DNA of 64,000 nucleotides from Burkholderia oklahomensis C6786 (GTDB taxonomy: Bacteria > Pseudomonadota > Gammaproteobacteria > Burkholderiales > Burkholderiaceae), in the NCBI RefSeq assembly GCF_000959365.1, contig NZ_CP009556.1, positions 2,852,001 to 2,916,000 of the forward strand, given 5' to 3'. Below, in pieces: positions 35,100-46,261 of this stretch (within the stretch, counting starts at the first letter, position 1; every line of letters begins with the position of its first letter). The notes under the pieces were generated by a model. The model made no database searches and was not told the DNA's origin. It was given only the letters and a program-made list of their open reading frames with translations. The translations under genes were made by a program, and so were the position numbers.

Positions 35100-37359
35100 C
35101 GACGACGATTTCGATCCGCGCCGCCGCCAGTTCCTGCTGTCCGGCTCGCTGTTCGTCACGTTCAGCCTCGCGTCCGCCGCGCCCGCGCTCGCGCTCGCGC
35201 AGCGGGTGATCGCCGACGAGGGGGCGGCGGTCCGCATCCCGAAGGCGACGCAGGCGCTCGCCGGCAGCCTGAAGACGAACCCGTTCCTCGATGCGTGGAT
35301 CAGGATCGATCCGAGCGGCAAGGTGACCGTCTTCACCGGCAAGGTCGAGCTCGGCACCGGTGTGCGCACCGCGCTGCTGCAGGTCGCTGCCGAAGAGCTG
35401 GACATGGCGCCCGCGCTGATCACGTTCCTGACCGCCGACACCGGTGCATCGCCGGACGAAGGGCTCACCGCGGGCAGCCACACGATGGCGGACAGCGGCA
35501 GCGCGCTGCTGAACGCGGCCGCGCAGGTGCGCGGCCTGCTCGTCGACGCGGTCGCACGCCGCTTCGGCGTCGCGAGCGACGCGCTCACGACGCGCGACGG
35601 CGTCATCGCCGCCCGCGACGGCCGGCGGATGACCTTCGGCGAGGCGGTCGGATTCGTCGATCTGCATCGCACCGCATCGGCCGCATCGCCGCTGAAGAAC
35701 CCCGGCGCGTTCCGCGTGATCGGCACGTCGCTGCCGCGCGTCGACATTCCGGCGAAGGTGTCGGGCGGCGCGAGCTACGTGCAGGACATGCGCCTGCCCG
35801 GCATGCTGCATGCGCGCGTCGTGCTGCCGCCCGTCTACGGCGCGCAGTTGCAGGGCTTCGACGAAGCGAACATGTCGCGGCTGCCGGGCGTCGTCAGGAT
35901 CGTGCGTGACGGGAGCCTGCTCGCCGTCGTCGCGCGCGGCGAGTGGCAGGCGGTCAGCGCGCAGCGCGCGCTCGCCGCGACGTGCCGCTGGAGCGCGGGC
36001 CGCGCGCTGCCCGATCGCGCGACCGTCCATCGGGATCTCAAGCGGATCGCGACCGAGCGGATCGACATCGCGAGCGTGCGCGCGCCGGCCGGCCCGCGCG
36101 TGAAGACGCTGAACGCGCGCTACACGAAGCCGTACCTGATGCACGGCTCGATCGGGCCGTCGTGTGCGATCGCGCATTTCGACGCGGGCGGGATGACGGT
36201 ATGGACGCACTCGCAGGGCGTCTATCCGCTGCGCGATGCGCTCGCGGAATTGCTCGCGCTGCCGAAGCAGCAGATCCGCTGCATTCATGCCGAAGGCTCG
36301 GGCTGCTACGGCCACAACGGCGCCGACGACGTCGCCGCGCACGCGGCGCTGATCGCCCGCGCGATGCCGGGCCGTCCGATCCGCGTGCAATGGATGCGCG
36401 AGCAGGAGCACACGTGGGATCACTACACGCCGGCGATGGTCACCGAAGTGAGTGCGTCGCTCGACGCGAGCGGCAAGATCGTCGACTGGAACTATGCACT
36501 GTGGAGCAGCTCGCACAACGAACGGATCGTCAACGCGGGCCGGCTCGTGCCGGCTACGATGCTCGAACATCCGTTCACGCCCGCGCCGTCGGTGCCGATG
36601 GTGCAGCCGGAAGGCGGCGGAGACCGCAACGCGATTCCGCTGTACACGTTCCCGAACCTGCACGTGACGAACAACTTCTCGCCGACGATGCCGCTCAACA
36701 CATCGGCGATGCGCTCGCTCGGCGCGCACATGAACGTCTTCTCGATCGAGAGCTTCATCGACGAGCTCGCGCATGCGGCGCAAGAGGATCCCGTCGCGTT
36801 CCGGCTGAAGCACATGGAGGACCCGCGCGCGCGCGACGCCATCGCGCTCGCCGCGCGGCGCTTCGGCTGGCCGCGCCCGCCGCGAAAACCGGGGCGCGGC
36901 GTGGGCTTCGCGTTCGGCAAGTACAAGAATCTGATGGCTTACGTCGCGATGGCCGTCGAGATCTCGGTCGCGCGCGAGACGGGACAGGTCGTGCTCGAGC
37001 ACGCGGAAGTCGCGGTCGATTCCGGCCAGATCGTCAATCCCGACGGCGTGCGCAATCAGATCGAAGGCGGAATCATTCAATCCGCGAGCTGGACGCTGTA
37101 CGAATCGCTGCAGTACGACACCGCGCGCATCCGCAGCTTCGACTGGAGCAGCTACCCGGTCCTGCGGTTCTCGGCGGCGCCGAGCCGGTTGAGCGTGCAT
37201 CTGATCGATCGTCCGGGCATGCCGTTTCTCGGCGTCGCCGAAGCGGCGATGGGGCCGACCGCGGGCGCGATCGCGAATGCGTTGTTCGATGCGACCGGCA
37301 AGCGCCTGCGCGACATGCCGCTCGGCGGCGACAAGCTTCGCACGCTGATCGAAGCATGA
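35089..37359 (+). CDS. Molybdopterin-binding subunit of xanthine-dehydrogenase-family enzyme
   Basis: 756 residues, the length of IorB/aldehyde-oxidase-type subunits. A Tat-like start (DPRRRQFLLSGSLFVTFSLA) suggests export of the complex. Conserved segments include VFTGKVELGTGVRTALLQVA, GSHTMADSGSALLNAAAQVR, GSGCYGHNGADDVAAHAAL, and near the end LGVAEAAMGPTAGAIANA, where the Glu is the expected catalytic base. The family hydroxylates aldehydes or N-heterocycles (for example isoquinoline or nicotinate) with water as the oxygen source. The substrate here is unknown. No Mo-cofactor insertion factor is adjacent. Confidence 0.92.
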   Translation: MKHDDDDFDPRRRQFLLSGSLFVTFSLASAAPALALAQRVIADEGAAVRIPKATQALAGSLKTNPFLDAWIRIDPSGKVTVFTGKVELGTGVRTALLQVAAEELDMAPALITFLTADTGASPDEGLTAGSHTMADSGSALLNAAAQVRGLLVDAVARRFGVASDALTTRDGVIAARDGRRMTFGEAVGFVDLHRTASAASPLKNPGAFRVIGTSLPRVDIPAKVSGGASYVQDMRLPGMLHARVVLPPVYGAQLQGFDEANMSRLPGVVRIVRDGSLLAVVARGEWQAVSAQRALAATCRWSAGRALPDRATVHRDLKRIATERIDIASVRAPAGPRVKTLNARYTKPYLMHGSIGPSCAIAHFDAGGMTVWTHSQGVYPLRDALAELLALPKQQIRCIHAEGSGCYGHNGADDVAAHAALIARAMPGRPIRVQWMREQEHTWDHYTPAMVTEVSASLDASGKIVDWNYALWSSSHNERIVNAGRLVPATMLEHPFTPAPSVPMVQPEGGGDRNAIPLYTFPNLHVTNNFSPTMPLNTSAMRSLGAHMNVFSIESFIDELAHAAQEDPVAFRLKHMEDPRARDAIALAARRFGWPRPPRKPGRGVGFAFGKYKNLMAYVAMAVEISVARETGQVVLEHAEVAVDSGQIVNPDGVRNQIEGGIIQSASWTLYESLQYDTARIRSFDWSSYPVLRFSAAPSRLSVHLIDRPGMPFLGVAEAAMGPTAGAIANALFDATGKRLRDMPLGGDKLRTLIEA

Positions 37360-37386
37360 TGGCGCGCGGATGCTTGCCGGGTGGGT

Positions 37387-37431
37387 CGGTTTGCTCGGTT
37401 TGCTCGGTTTGCTCGGTTTGCTCGGTCGGCT
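37387..37431. repeat. 9-bp tandem repeat (CGGTTTGCT)4 plus one variant
   Basis: Four exact nonamers at 37387-37422 and a fifth imperfect copy (CGGTCGGCT). It begins 28 bases after the stop of the Mo subunit gene and lies between it and the convergent regulator gene. Confidence 0.88.
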
Positions 37432-37532
37432 CGGCGCGTTCGGTTGCCCGGTACATTCGCTCTGCGCGATTGGCCCGGTGTGCGGCATTTGCTCGATCGG
37501 CCCAGCGCGCGCGTATCCGCGCGCCACGCCGA

Positions 37533-40490
<2,958 letters not shown>

Positions 40491-40895
40491 GTCTATCAGC
40501 GCGAGTGGTGAATGAATCGATATGAAACGACCGCTCCGGCTCGAACGCGAATGCGCGCATGAGGCCGGCTCGAATCGGCTGCGCGGCGCACTGCCCGCCC
40601 GCCGGGTCGGCGCGCGGCGGCGCGCGACGAATGCCGGATCGGGCGTACCGCCGCGCGCGATCGTCTTCGAGGGCGCACGAGCGCGCGACGGGCGCGTTTC
40701 CGCTCGCTCATCGGACGCGATGTCCGCGCCCTCGGCACCGCGCCTTCGTCCGCGCGAATCCGCTCGAGCGCGGCACGCGCGTCATCGCATCCATCGGGCC
40801 GACGCTGAGCCGCGGGCAATGCAACAAGGCGCGCTGCTCGAGCGCAGCGCAGCGGCAACGCGCGGCGCGATCGTCACGTCACGCGCCGCACGCGG
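40491..40895. other. Gap between two minus-strand genes
   Basis: 405 bases; no gene, hairpin or clear promoter was recognised. The regulator's promoter should be in its left part (40491-40600). Confidence 0.35.
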
Positions 40896-42794
40896 TCATA
40901 CCGCCCAGCACGAGCAACCGAGCGCGCCCCAGAAGCTCTTCAGGTCGGCGACCGGCAGCTTGCTGCTCCACGCGGTCGCATGCCGATGCGCATGAAGGCT
41001 GCAATTGTTCGCGCATGTGCATGCCTGCGCCGCATTCCGGACGACCTGCTGCAGCGACGCGCCGTGCTCTTTGTCGGCCCATCCCGCATAGCCGCCGAAC
41101 ACGCGCGCGGGCGACCAGTCCGGCATCGCGGGCGGCGGCGCGCCTTCGTCGACGTCGGCGAACGGGCCCGCGCCGTACACGACCTTGCCGCCGACGACGG
41201 TCAGCAGCGACGTCGTATCCGCGATATCGGATTCGGGGCACGCGAAGAAGTCGCGGTCGGGCACGATCAGATCCGCGAGTTGCCCGACCTGAATCCGGCC
41301 TTTCCTGCCGACCTCGTTCGAGAACCACGTGACGTTCTCGGTCCACATGCGCAGCGCGGCTTCGCGATCGAGACAATTCGCACGCGGATAGAGCTGCATG
41401 CCACCGACCGTCCGACCGGTGATCAGCCATGCCAACGACACCCACGGGTTGTACGACGCGACGCGCGTCGCGTCGGTGCCGGCCGACACCTTGACGCCCT
41501 TGTCGAGCATCCGCTTGACGGGCGGCGTCGCTTCCGCGGCGCCCGGGCCGTAGCGCTCGACGAAGTACTCGCCCTGGTACGCCATCCGGTGCTGCACCGC
41601 GATCCCGCCGCCCAGCGCCGCGATCCGGTCGATCGATTCGTCGGAAATCGTTTCCGCGTGATCGAAGAACCAGTTGAGGCCTTCGAGCGGAATGTCCCGA
41701 TTCACGCGCTCGAACACGTCGAGCGCGCGGCTGATCGTCTCGTCGTAGGTCGCATGCAGACGCCACGGCCAGCGATTCTGCGCGAGCACGCGCACGACCG
41801 CTTCGAGCTCGCCTTCCATTTCGGCCGGCAGATCGGGACGCGGCTCGCGGAAGTCCTCGAAATCGGCCGCCGAGAACACCAGCATCTCGCCCGCGCCGTT
41901 ATGACGGAAATAGTCGGTGCCGTCGTGGTACTTCGACGTCCCGGTCCAGTTCAGGAAATCCTGCTTCTCTTCCTTCGGCTTCTGCGTAAACAGGTTGTAC
42001 GCGAGGCGGATCGTCAGTTGTCCATCCGTCGCGAGCTGGCGGATGACTGCATAGTCGTCCGGATAATTCTGGAATCCGCCGCCCGCATCGATCGCGCCCG
42101 TCACGCCGAGCCGGTTCAGCTCGCGCATGAAGTGCCGCGTCGAGTTCAACTGATATTCGAACGGCAGCTTCGGCCCCTTCGCGAGCGTCGCGTACAGGAT
42201 CGCGGCGTTCGGCCGCGCGAGCAGCAGCCCCGTCGGGTTGCCGGCCGCATCGCGCACGATCTGGCCGCCCGGCGGCTCCGGCGTGTCCTTCGTATAGCCG
42301 ACCGCGCGCAGCGCCGCGCCGTTCAGCAACGCGCGATCGTACAGGTGCAGGATGAAGACCGGCGTATCGGGCGCCGCCGCGTTCAGCTCGTCGATCGTCG
42401 GCAGGCGCTTCTCCACGAACTGATGCTCAGTGAAGCCGCCGACCACGCGCACCCATTGCGGCGCGGGCGTGACGGCCACCTGGCGGCGCAGCATCGCCAT
42501 CGCGTCGGCAAGGCTGCGCACGCCGTCCCAGCGCAGCTCCATGTTGAAGTTCAGGCCGCCTCGGATGATGTGCAGATGGTTGTCGATCAAGCCCGGCAGC
42601 ACGCCCCGGCCTTGCAGGTCGACGATCCGGGTGCTCGGCCCGGCTAACGCGAGCACTTCGTCGCCGCCGACGGCGACGAATCGGCCGTCCTTGATCGCGA
42701 CCGCACTGGCGGTCGGGTTCGCGCGGTCGAGTGTCGTGAAGCGCCCGCGATGCAGGATCAGGTCGGGAGTCGGGTGTGCGGCGGTGTCAGCCAT
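40896..42794 (-). CDS. Metal-dependent amidohydrolase (YtcJ-like, amidohydrolase_3)
   Basis: 632 residues. The start DLILHRGRFTTLDRANPTAS and AVAIKDGRFVAVG are typical of the YtcJ family; metal sites appear in LPGLIDNHLHIIRGG, HATYDE, WFFDHAE and SAGTDATRVASYNPW. The C-terminal sandwich has KGRIQVGQLADLIVPDRDFF. The last 50 residues add a Cys/His-rich tail (ACTCANNCSLHAHRH, then CSCWAV) not usual in the family. Its start overlaps the XapX gene stop by 8 bases, so they are co-transcribed. The substrate is unknown. Confidence 0.9.
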   Translation of the reverse strand: MADTAAHPTPDLILHRGRFTTLDRANPTASAVAIKDGRFVAVGGDEVLALAGPSTRIVDLQGRGVLPGLIDNHLHIIRGGLNFNMELRWDGVRSLADAMAMLRRQVAVTPAPQWVRVVGGFTEHQFVEKRLPTIDELNAAAPDTPVFILHLYDRALLNGAALRAVGYTKDTPEPPGGQIVRDAAGNPTGLLLARPNAAILYATLAKGPKLPFEYQLNSTRHFMRELNRLGVTGAIDAGGGFQNYPDDYAVIRQLATDGQLTIRLAYNLFTQKPKEEKQDFLNWTGTSKYHDGTDYFRHNGAGEMLVFSAADFEDFREPRPDLPAEMEGELEAVVRVLAQNRWPWRLHATYDETISRALDVFERVNRDIPLEGLNWFFDHAETISDESIDRIAALGGGIAVQHRMAYQGEYFVERYGPGAAEATPPVKRMLDKGVKVSAGTDATRVASYNPWVSLAWLITGRTVGGMQLYPRANCLDREAALRMWTENVTWFSNEVGRKGRIQVGQLADLIVPDRDFFACPESDIADTTSLLTVVGGKVVYGAGPFADVDEGAPPPAMPDWSPARVFGGYAGWADKEHGASLQQVVRNAAQACTCANNCSLHAHRHATAWSSKLPVADLKSFWGALGCSCWAV

Positions 42795-43110
42795 GGCGCT
42801 GTTCTCCGGATGGCGAATCGGGTTGATGGGCGGCCGCGACCTGCGCCGGCGCGTCCGGCGCGTTCGGCGCCTTCGGGCAGGTCGGCAGTTGGCCGAACAT
42901 GTGCGGTTTGACTTGTTGCTGATACCAAGAGGCCGACGTCTCGGCGTTGCCCACGAGCCGCTTGACGAGCGGCGGCACCTGCTCGCCGGCGAGAATGCCG
43001 AGCAGGCCGACGAGCGCGATCACGGGAGGCGCCGGCGAGCGCACGTTGAACACGCCGTAGATGATGCCTACGAGCAGTCCCATGGCGAGCGACAAAACAT
43101 AGACTTTCAT
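42787..43110 (-). CDS. XapX-domain (DUF1427) small membrane protein
   Basis: 107 residues. Two membrane segments (YVLSLAMGLLVGIIYGVF and PPVIALVGLLGILAGEQ) with the intervening NVRSPAPP form the XapX domain. The C-terminal 45 residues are a soluble tail with two Cys/Pro/His-rich parts. XapX proteins have unknown function and often sit next to amidohydrolases and isochorismatase-like hydrolases, as here. It is the first gene of the pair with the amidohydrolase. Confidence 0.88.
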   Translation of the reverse strand: MKVYVLSLAMGLLVGIIYGVFNVRSPAPPVIALVGLLGILAGEQVPPLVKRLVGNAETSASWYQQQVKPHMFGQLPTCPKAPNAPDAPAQVAAAHQPDSPSGEQRHG

Positions 43111-43670
43111 GATGGGGATCCGAATGAAGTGGCCGTCTGCGTCGTCGAGACACGAAGCAGGCACGCGAGCGACGAACATGCGTTCGGCTCGCACGCGTCT
43201 CGATCCGTTGCGACGGACTATCGCATTTGCAAACGTTCCCGTATTGAACGTTTGTCGCCAGATTTGAACGATAGCGATGCGGCGCGCCGCGTCCGAACGA
43301 ACGCGCAGCATCGACGAGCGGAACCCGTGTCGCCGCCCCTGCGGTTTCGGCGGCGATCGCCTCGCACACGCACGGATGCGCGACGCAGATGGGACTCCTC
43401 GCCAAGTTTTCGCACTATTCTTCAAGACGTCCGGAAATTCACCGTCTAGCATCCATCCCGCGGCGAATCGTTCGTTCTCCACACGCCCGCGTTTCGACGC
43501 GGTCATCGGAGCGCGGTCCGTCTCGCCCGGCCTGGACGCATCGCGCGATTTCGCCGGCGCGCGACGCGTTCGCACTCGATCCCGAAACGATGCGCGCGAT
43601 CCCGTCGATCGCCGCGCGTCGAACGTCTTTCTTCAATCCCGCCTCGAACGGCGTCACTCCGGAGACTGTC
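43111..43670. other. Divergent intergenic region with 25-bp palindrome
   Basis: 560 bases between the XapX-amidohydrolase pair and the cysteine hydrolase. It contains the palindrome at 43230-43254. An open frame in front of the hydrolase (43389-43670) lacks family-like residues and is not called. Confidence 0.5.
43230..43254. promoter_or_regulatory. Palindrome CAAACGTTC-N7-GAACGTTTG, candidate operator
   Basis: Perfect 9-bp inverted repeats separated by 7 bases, AT-richer than the surroundings, 120 bases upstream of the XapX start. The symmetry and the divergent position suggest a regulator-binding site. Which regulator binds is unknown; the LysR at 44557 or the large regulator at 37533 are candidates by proximity only. 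Confidence 0.55.
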
Positions 43671-44357
43671 ATGTCCGATCCGAAACTCGAAGTCCTCACC
43701 CCGCACAACTGCCAGTTGATCTTCATCGATCAGCAGCCGCAAATGGCGTTCGGCGTTCAGTCGATCGATCGCCAGACGCTGAAGAACAACGTCGTCGGGC
43801 TCGCGAAGGCCGCGAAGATCTTCGACATCCCGACCACGATCACGACCGTCGAATCGGAATCGTTCTCCGGCTTCACGTATCCGGAGCTGCTCGACGTGTT
43901 CCCCGACCACAAGCTGCTCGAGCGCTCGTCGATGAACTCGTGGGACGACCAGAAAGTGCGCGACGCACTGAAGGCCAACGGCCGCAAGAAGGTCGTCGTG
44001 TCCGGCCTGTGGACGGAAGTCTGCAACACGACGTTCGCGCTGTGCGCGATGGCCGAAGGCAGCTACGAGATCTACATGGTCGCCGACGCGTCGGGCGGCA
44101 CCAGCAAGGACGCGCACGACTTCGCGATGCAGCGGATGATCCAGGCGGGCGTCGTGCCGGTCACGTGGCAGCAGGTGCTGCTCGAATGGCAGCGCGACTG
44201 GGCGCACCGCGACACGTACGACGCCGTGATGAAGCTCGTGAAGGAACACTCGGGCGCATACGGCATGGGCGTCGACTACGCGTACACGATGGTTCACAAG
44301 GCGCAGCAGCGCACCGCGAACGCGCACGACGTGCTGGCGCCGGTTCCGGCACGCTGA
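43671..44357 (+). CDS. Isochorismatase-like cysteine hydrolase (YcaC type)
   Basis: 228 residues. Catalytic triad elements are visible: Asp in IFIDQQPQMAFG, Lys in NGRKKVVVSG and Cys in GLWTEVCNTTFALCA. The C-terminal VPVTWQQVLLEWQRDWA region is typical of YcaC-like hydrolases (about 208-230 residues, often octameric), whose substrates are not known. The ATG has a GGAG site. It is divergent from the XapX-amidohydrolase pair and may act in the same pathway. Confidence 0.92.
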   Translation: MSDPKLEVLTPHNCQLIFIDQQPQMAFGVQSIDRQTLKNNVVGLAKAAKIFDIPTTITTVESESFSGFTYPELLDVFPDHKLLERSSMNSWDDQKVRDALKANGRKKVVVSGLWTEVCNTTFALCAMAEGSYEIYMVADASGGTSKDAHDFAMQRMIQAGVVPVTWQQVLLEWQRDWAHRDTYDAVMKLVKEHSGAYGMGVDYAYTMVHKAQQRTANAHDVLAPVPAR

Positions 44358-44379
44358 TCCGGACGGGCGGTCGAGCGCG

Positions 44380-44406
44380 GCGCGTCCGTCATGCAGGCGG
44401 ACGCGC
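44380..44406. terminator. Hairpin between convergent genes
   Basis: GCGCGTCCG and CGGACGCGC form a perfect 9-bp stem with a 9-base loop, 22 bases after the cysteine hydrolase stop. No T-run follows. It is a possible terminator. Confidence 0.45.
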
Positions 44407-44556
44407 GGCCGGTTTCGGGTTCGGTTTCAGCCGCCAATTCGATCGAGTCCGTCGCCATTCGGTCGCGCATGCAAGCGCGCGATGGCAACGCAACCGCGCG
44501 CCGTTGCATCGACGGCGCGCCCGCCCCGGCGTCGATGCGAACGCCGGCGCGATCTT

Positions 44557-45468
44557 TCAGCGGTCGAGCGCGTCCGGCATGCGCTCGGCAAGAAACGCGA
44601 TGAACGTTTGCACCTTCCGCGAATGCCGCCGGTTCGGCAGATACGCCGCATAGACCTGCGCGCCGCCGCCCGGCGGCGTCACGCACCACGATTCGAACAA
44701 CGGCAGCATGCGGCCCGCAGCGACGTCGTCGTGCACGAGCCACGTCGGCACGAGCGCGATTCCTTGCCCGCTCAGCACGCTTTCCCGCAGGATGTCGAGG
44801 CTGTTCGCCGTCAGCCTGCCGTTGACTTCGACCTTGTCCGACTGACCGTCCCGGCTGAACGTCCAGCTTTGCCGCCCCTGCCGATACGGGAAGCGCAGGC
44901 ACCGATGCGACGCGAGATCGCCCGGCTCGACGGGCGTGCCCATCGTGTCGAGATAGTCGTGGCTCGCGACGACGATGCGCCGATTCTCCATCAGCCTGCG
45001 CACGACGAGACCGGGATCCTGCGCCGGCGCGCCGATCCGCACGGCGACGTCGATGCGGTCGGTCGCGAGATCGAGATAGGCGTCCGACACGACGAGATCG
45101 AGCGACACGCGCGGATACGCATCGAGAAACGCCGACAGATGCGGGCCGAGGACGATGCGCGCATACGTGACGGGCACCGATACGCGCAGCGTGCCGACGG
45201 GCTCGCTGCCGGCGTCGGCCACGCTCTCGTCGGCCTCGACGAGCTGCGACAGCAGGGCGCCGATCTGATCGAGATAGGTCGCGCCGGCGTCGGTGAGCGT
45301 CACGTGGCGCGTCGTGCGCGTGAGCAGCGTCACGCCGAGCGACGCCTCCAGCGCGTCCATCAGCCGCGTCACCGACGACGTCGCGGTGCCGAGCTGCCGT
45401 GCGGCCTTCGAGAAGCCGCCCGTATCGGCGACGACGGCGAAGGTCTGCAACGCAAGTAGCTTGTCCAT
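44557..45468 (-). CDS. LysR-family transcriptional regulator
   Basis: 303 residues. N-terminal winged HTH (LLALQTFAVVADTGGFSKAA...LGTATSSVTRLMDALEASLG) then the LysR substrate-binding domain (GTLRVSVPVTYARIVLGPHL, VSDAYLDLATDRIDVAVRIG). It is divergent from the DsbA-like/FAD-monooxygenase operon, with an inverted repeat TTGCG-N5-CGCAA in between, so it probably controls that operon and itself. Confidence 0.93.
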   Translation of the reverse strand: MDKLLALQTFAVVADTGGFSKAARQLGTATSSVTRLMDALEASLGVTLLTRTTRHVTLTDAGATYLDQIGALLSQLVEADESVADAGSEPVGTLRVSVPVTYARIVLGPHLSAFLDAYPRVSLDLVVSDAYLDLATDRIDVAVRIGAPAQDPGLVVRRLMENRRIVVASHDYLDTMGTPVEPGDLASHRCLRFPYRQGRQSWTFSRDGQSDKVEVNGRLTANSLDILRESVLSGQGIALVPTWLVHDDVAAGRMLPLFESWCVTPPGGGAQVYAAYLPNRRHSRKVQTFIAFLAERMPDALDR

Positions 45469-45478
45469 GTCGTTCCCA

Positions 45479-45493
45479 TTGCGAATCGCGCAA
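45479..45493. promoter_or_regulatory. LysR-type box TTGCG-N5-CGCAA
   Basis: A perfect interrupted dyad of T-N11-A form located 11 bases before the LysR start and about 80 bases before the divergent gene. This is the usual position of a LysR recognition site. Binding is inferred. Confidence 0.5.
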
Positions 45494-45574
45494 CGCCGGT
45501 TTGCTGTTTGCCGGCATTCCGCATCTTATCCGCGCCGTCTACGCTGTGCACATTCCAATCGCAAGGAGCGGGCG

Positions 45575-46261
45575 ATGTCTTCGATCGCTATTCAGGTCAC
45601 GCACGACTTCACTTGCCCGTGGTGCGCGATCGGCGAATCCAATCTGCGGCGCGGCATCGCGGAAAGCGGCGTGCGCGGGCCCGTGATCGTCACGTATCGC
45701 GCGTTCGAAGTCGATCCGTCGCTGCCGGACGCAGGCGCCGATCGCACGGCATACCGCGTGCACCGGCTCGGCACCCTGACGCGCGCGCGACAGGCCGATG
45801 CCGACGTCGAGCTGGCCGGCAGGCGCGCGGGCGTCGCGTTCGATTTCGACCGCAACTCGATCATGCCGAACACGCGGCTCGCGCACCGTCTGCTCGATTT
45901 CGCCGCAACGGCCGGCGACGGCGATCGAGCGGGCGCGCTGTCGTCGGCGATCTTCGACGCGTACTTCGCGCGCGGGCTCGACATCGGCGATCGCGGCGTG
46001 CTGCTGCGGCTCGCCGCGCAAACCGGCTTCGAGCCGCACGCAGTCGACACGTATCTCGCATCGGACGCCGGCGTCGCGGCGGTCAGGCAATCACGCGCCG
46101 ACGCGCTGCACGACGGAATCCGGCTGCTGCCCGCGTTCGCGATCGGCGCCGAGCGCATCAGCGGCGCGCAGCCGGCGACCGTCTTCGCGCGCGCGTTGCG
46201 CGCCGCCGCGCGGCATGGCCCGCAACCAAACGCGATTCGACTCACGGGGGCACACTCATGA
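45575..46261 (+). CDS. DsbA/FrnE-like thioredoxin-fold oxidoreductase
   Basis: 228 residues. N-terminal IQVTHDFTCPWCAIGESNLR contains the CPWC motif of the FrnE/2-hydroxychromene isomerase-like DsbA group. It has no signal peptide, so it is cytoplasmic. IRLLPAFAIGAERISGAQPA near the end carries a Pro in the place of the cis-Pro loop. FrnE proteins act as cytoplasmic disulfide or isomerase proteins. An AAGGAG site lies before the ATG. It overlaps the FAD monooxygenase by ATGA. Confidence 0.9.
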   Translation: MSSIAIQVTHDFTCPWCAIGESNLRRGIAESGVRGPVIVTYRAFEVDPSLPDAGADRTAYRVHRLGTLTRARQADADVELAGRRAGVAFDFDRNSIMPNTRLAHRLLDFAATAGDGDRAGALSSAIFDAYFARGLDIGDRGVLLRLAAQTGFEPHAVDTYLASDAGVAAVRQSRADALHDGIRLLPAFAIGAERISGAQPATVFARALRAAARHGPQPNAIRLTGAHS

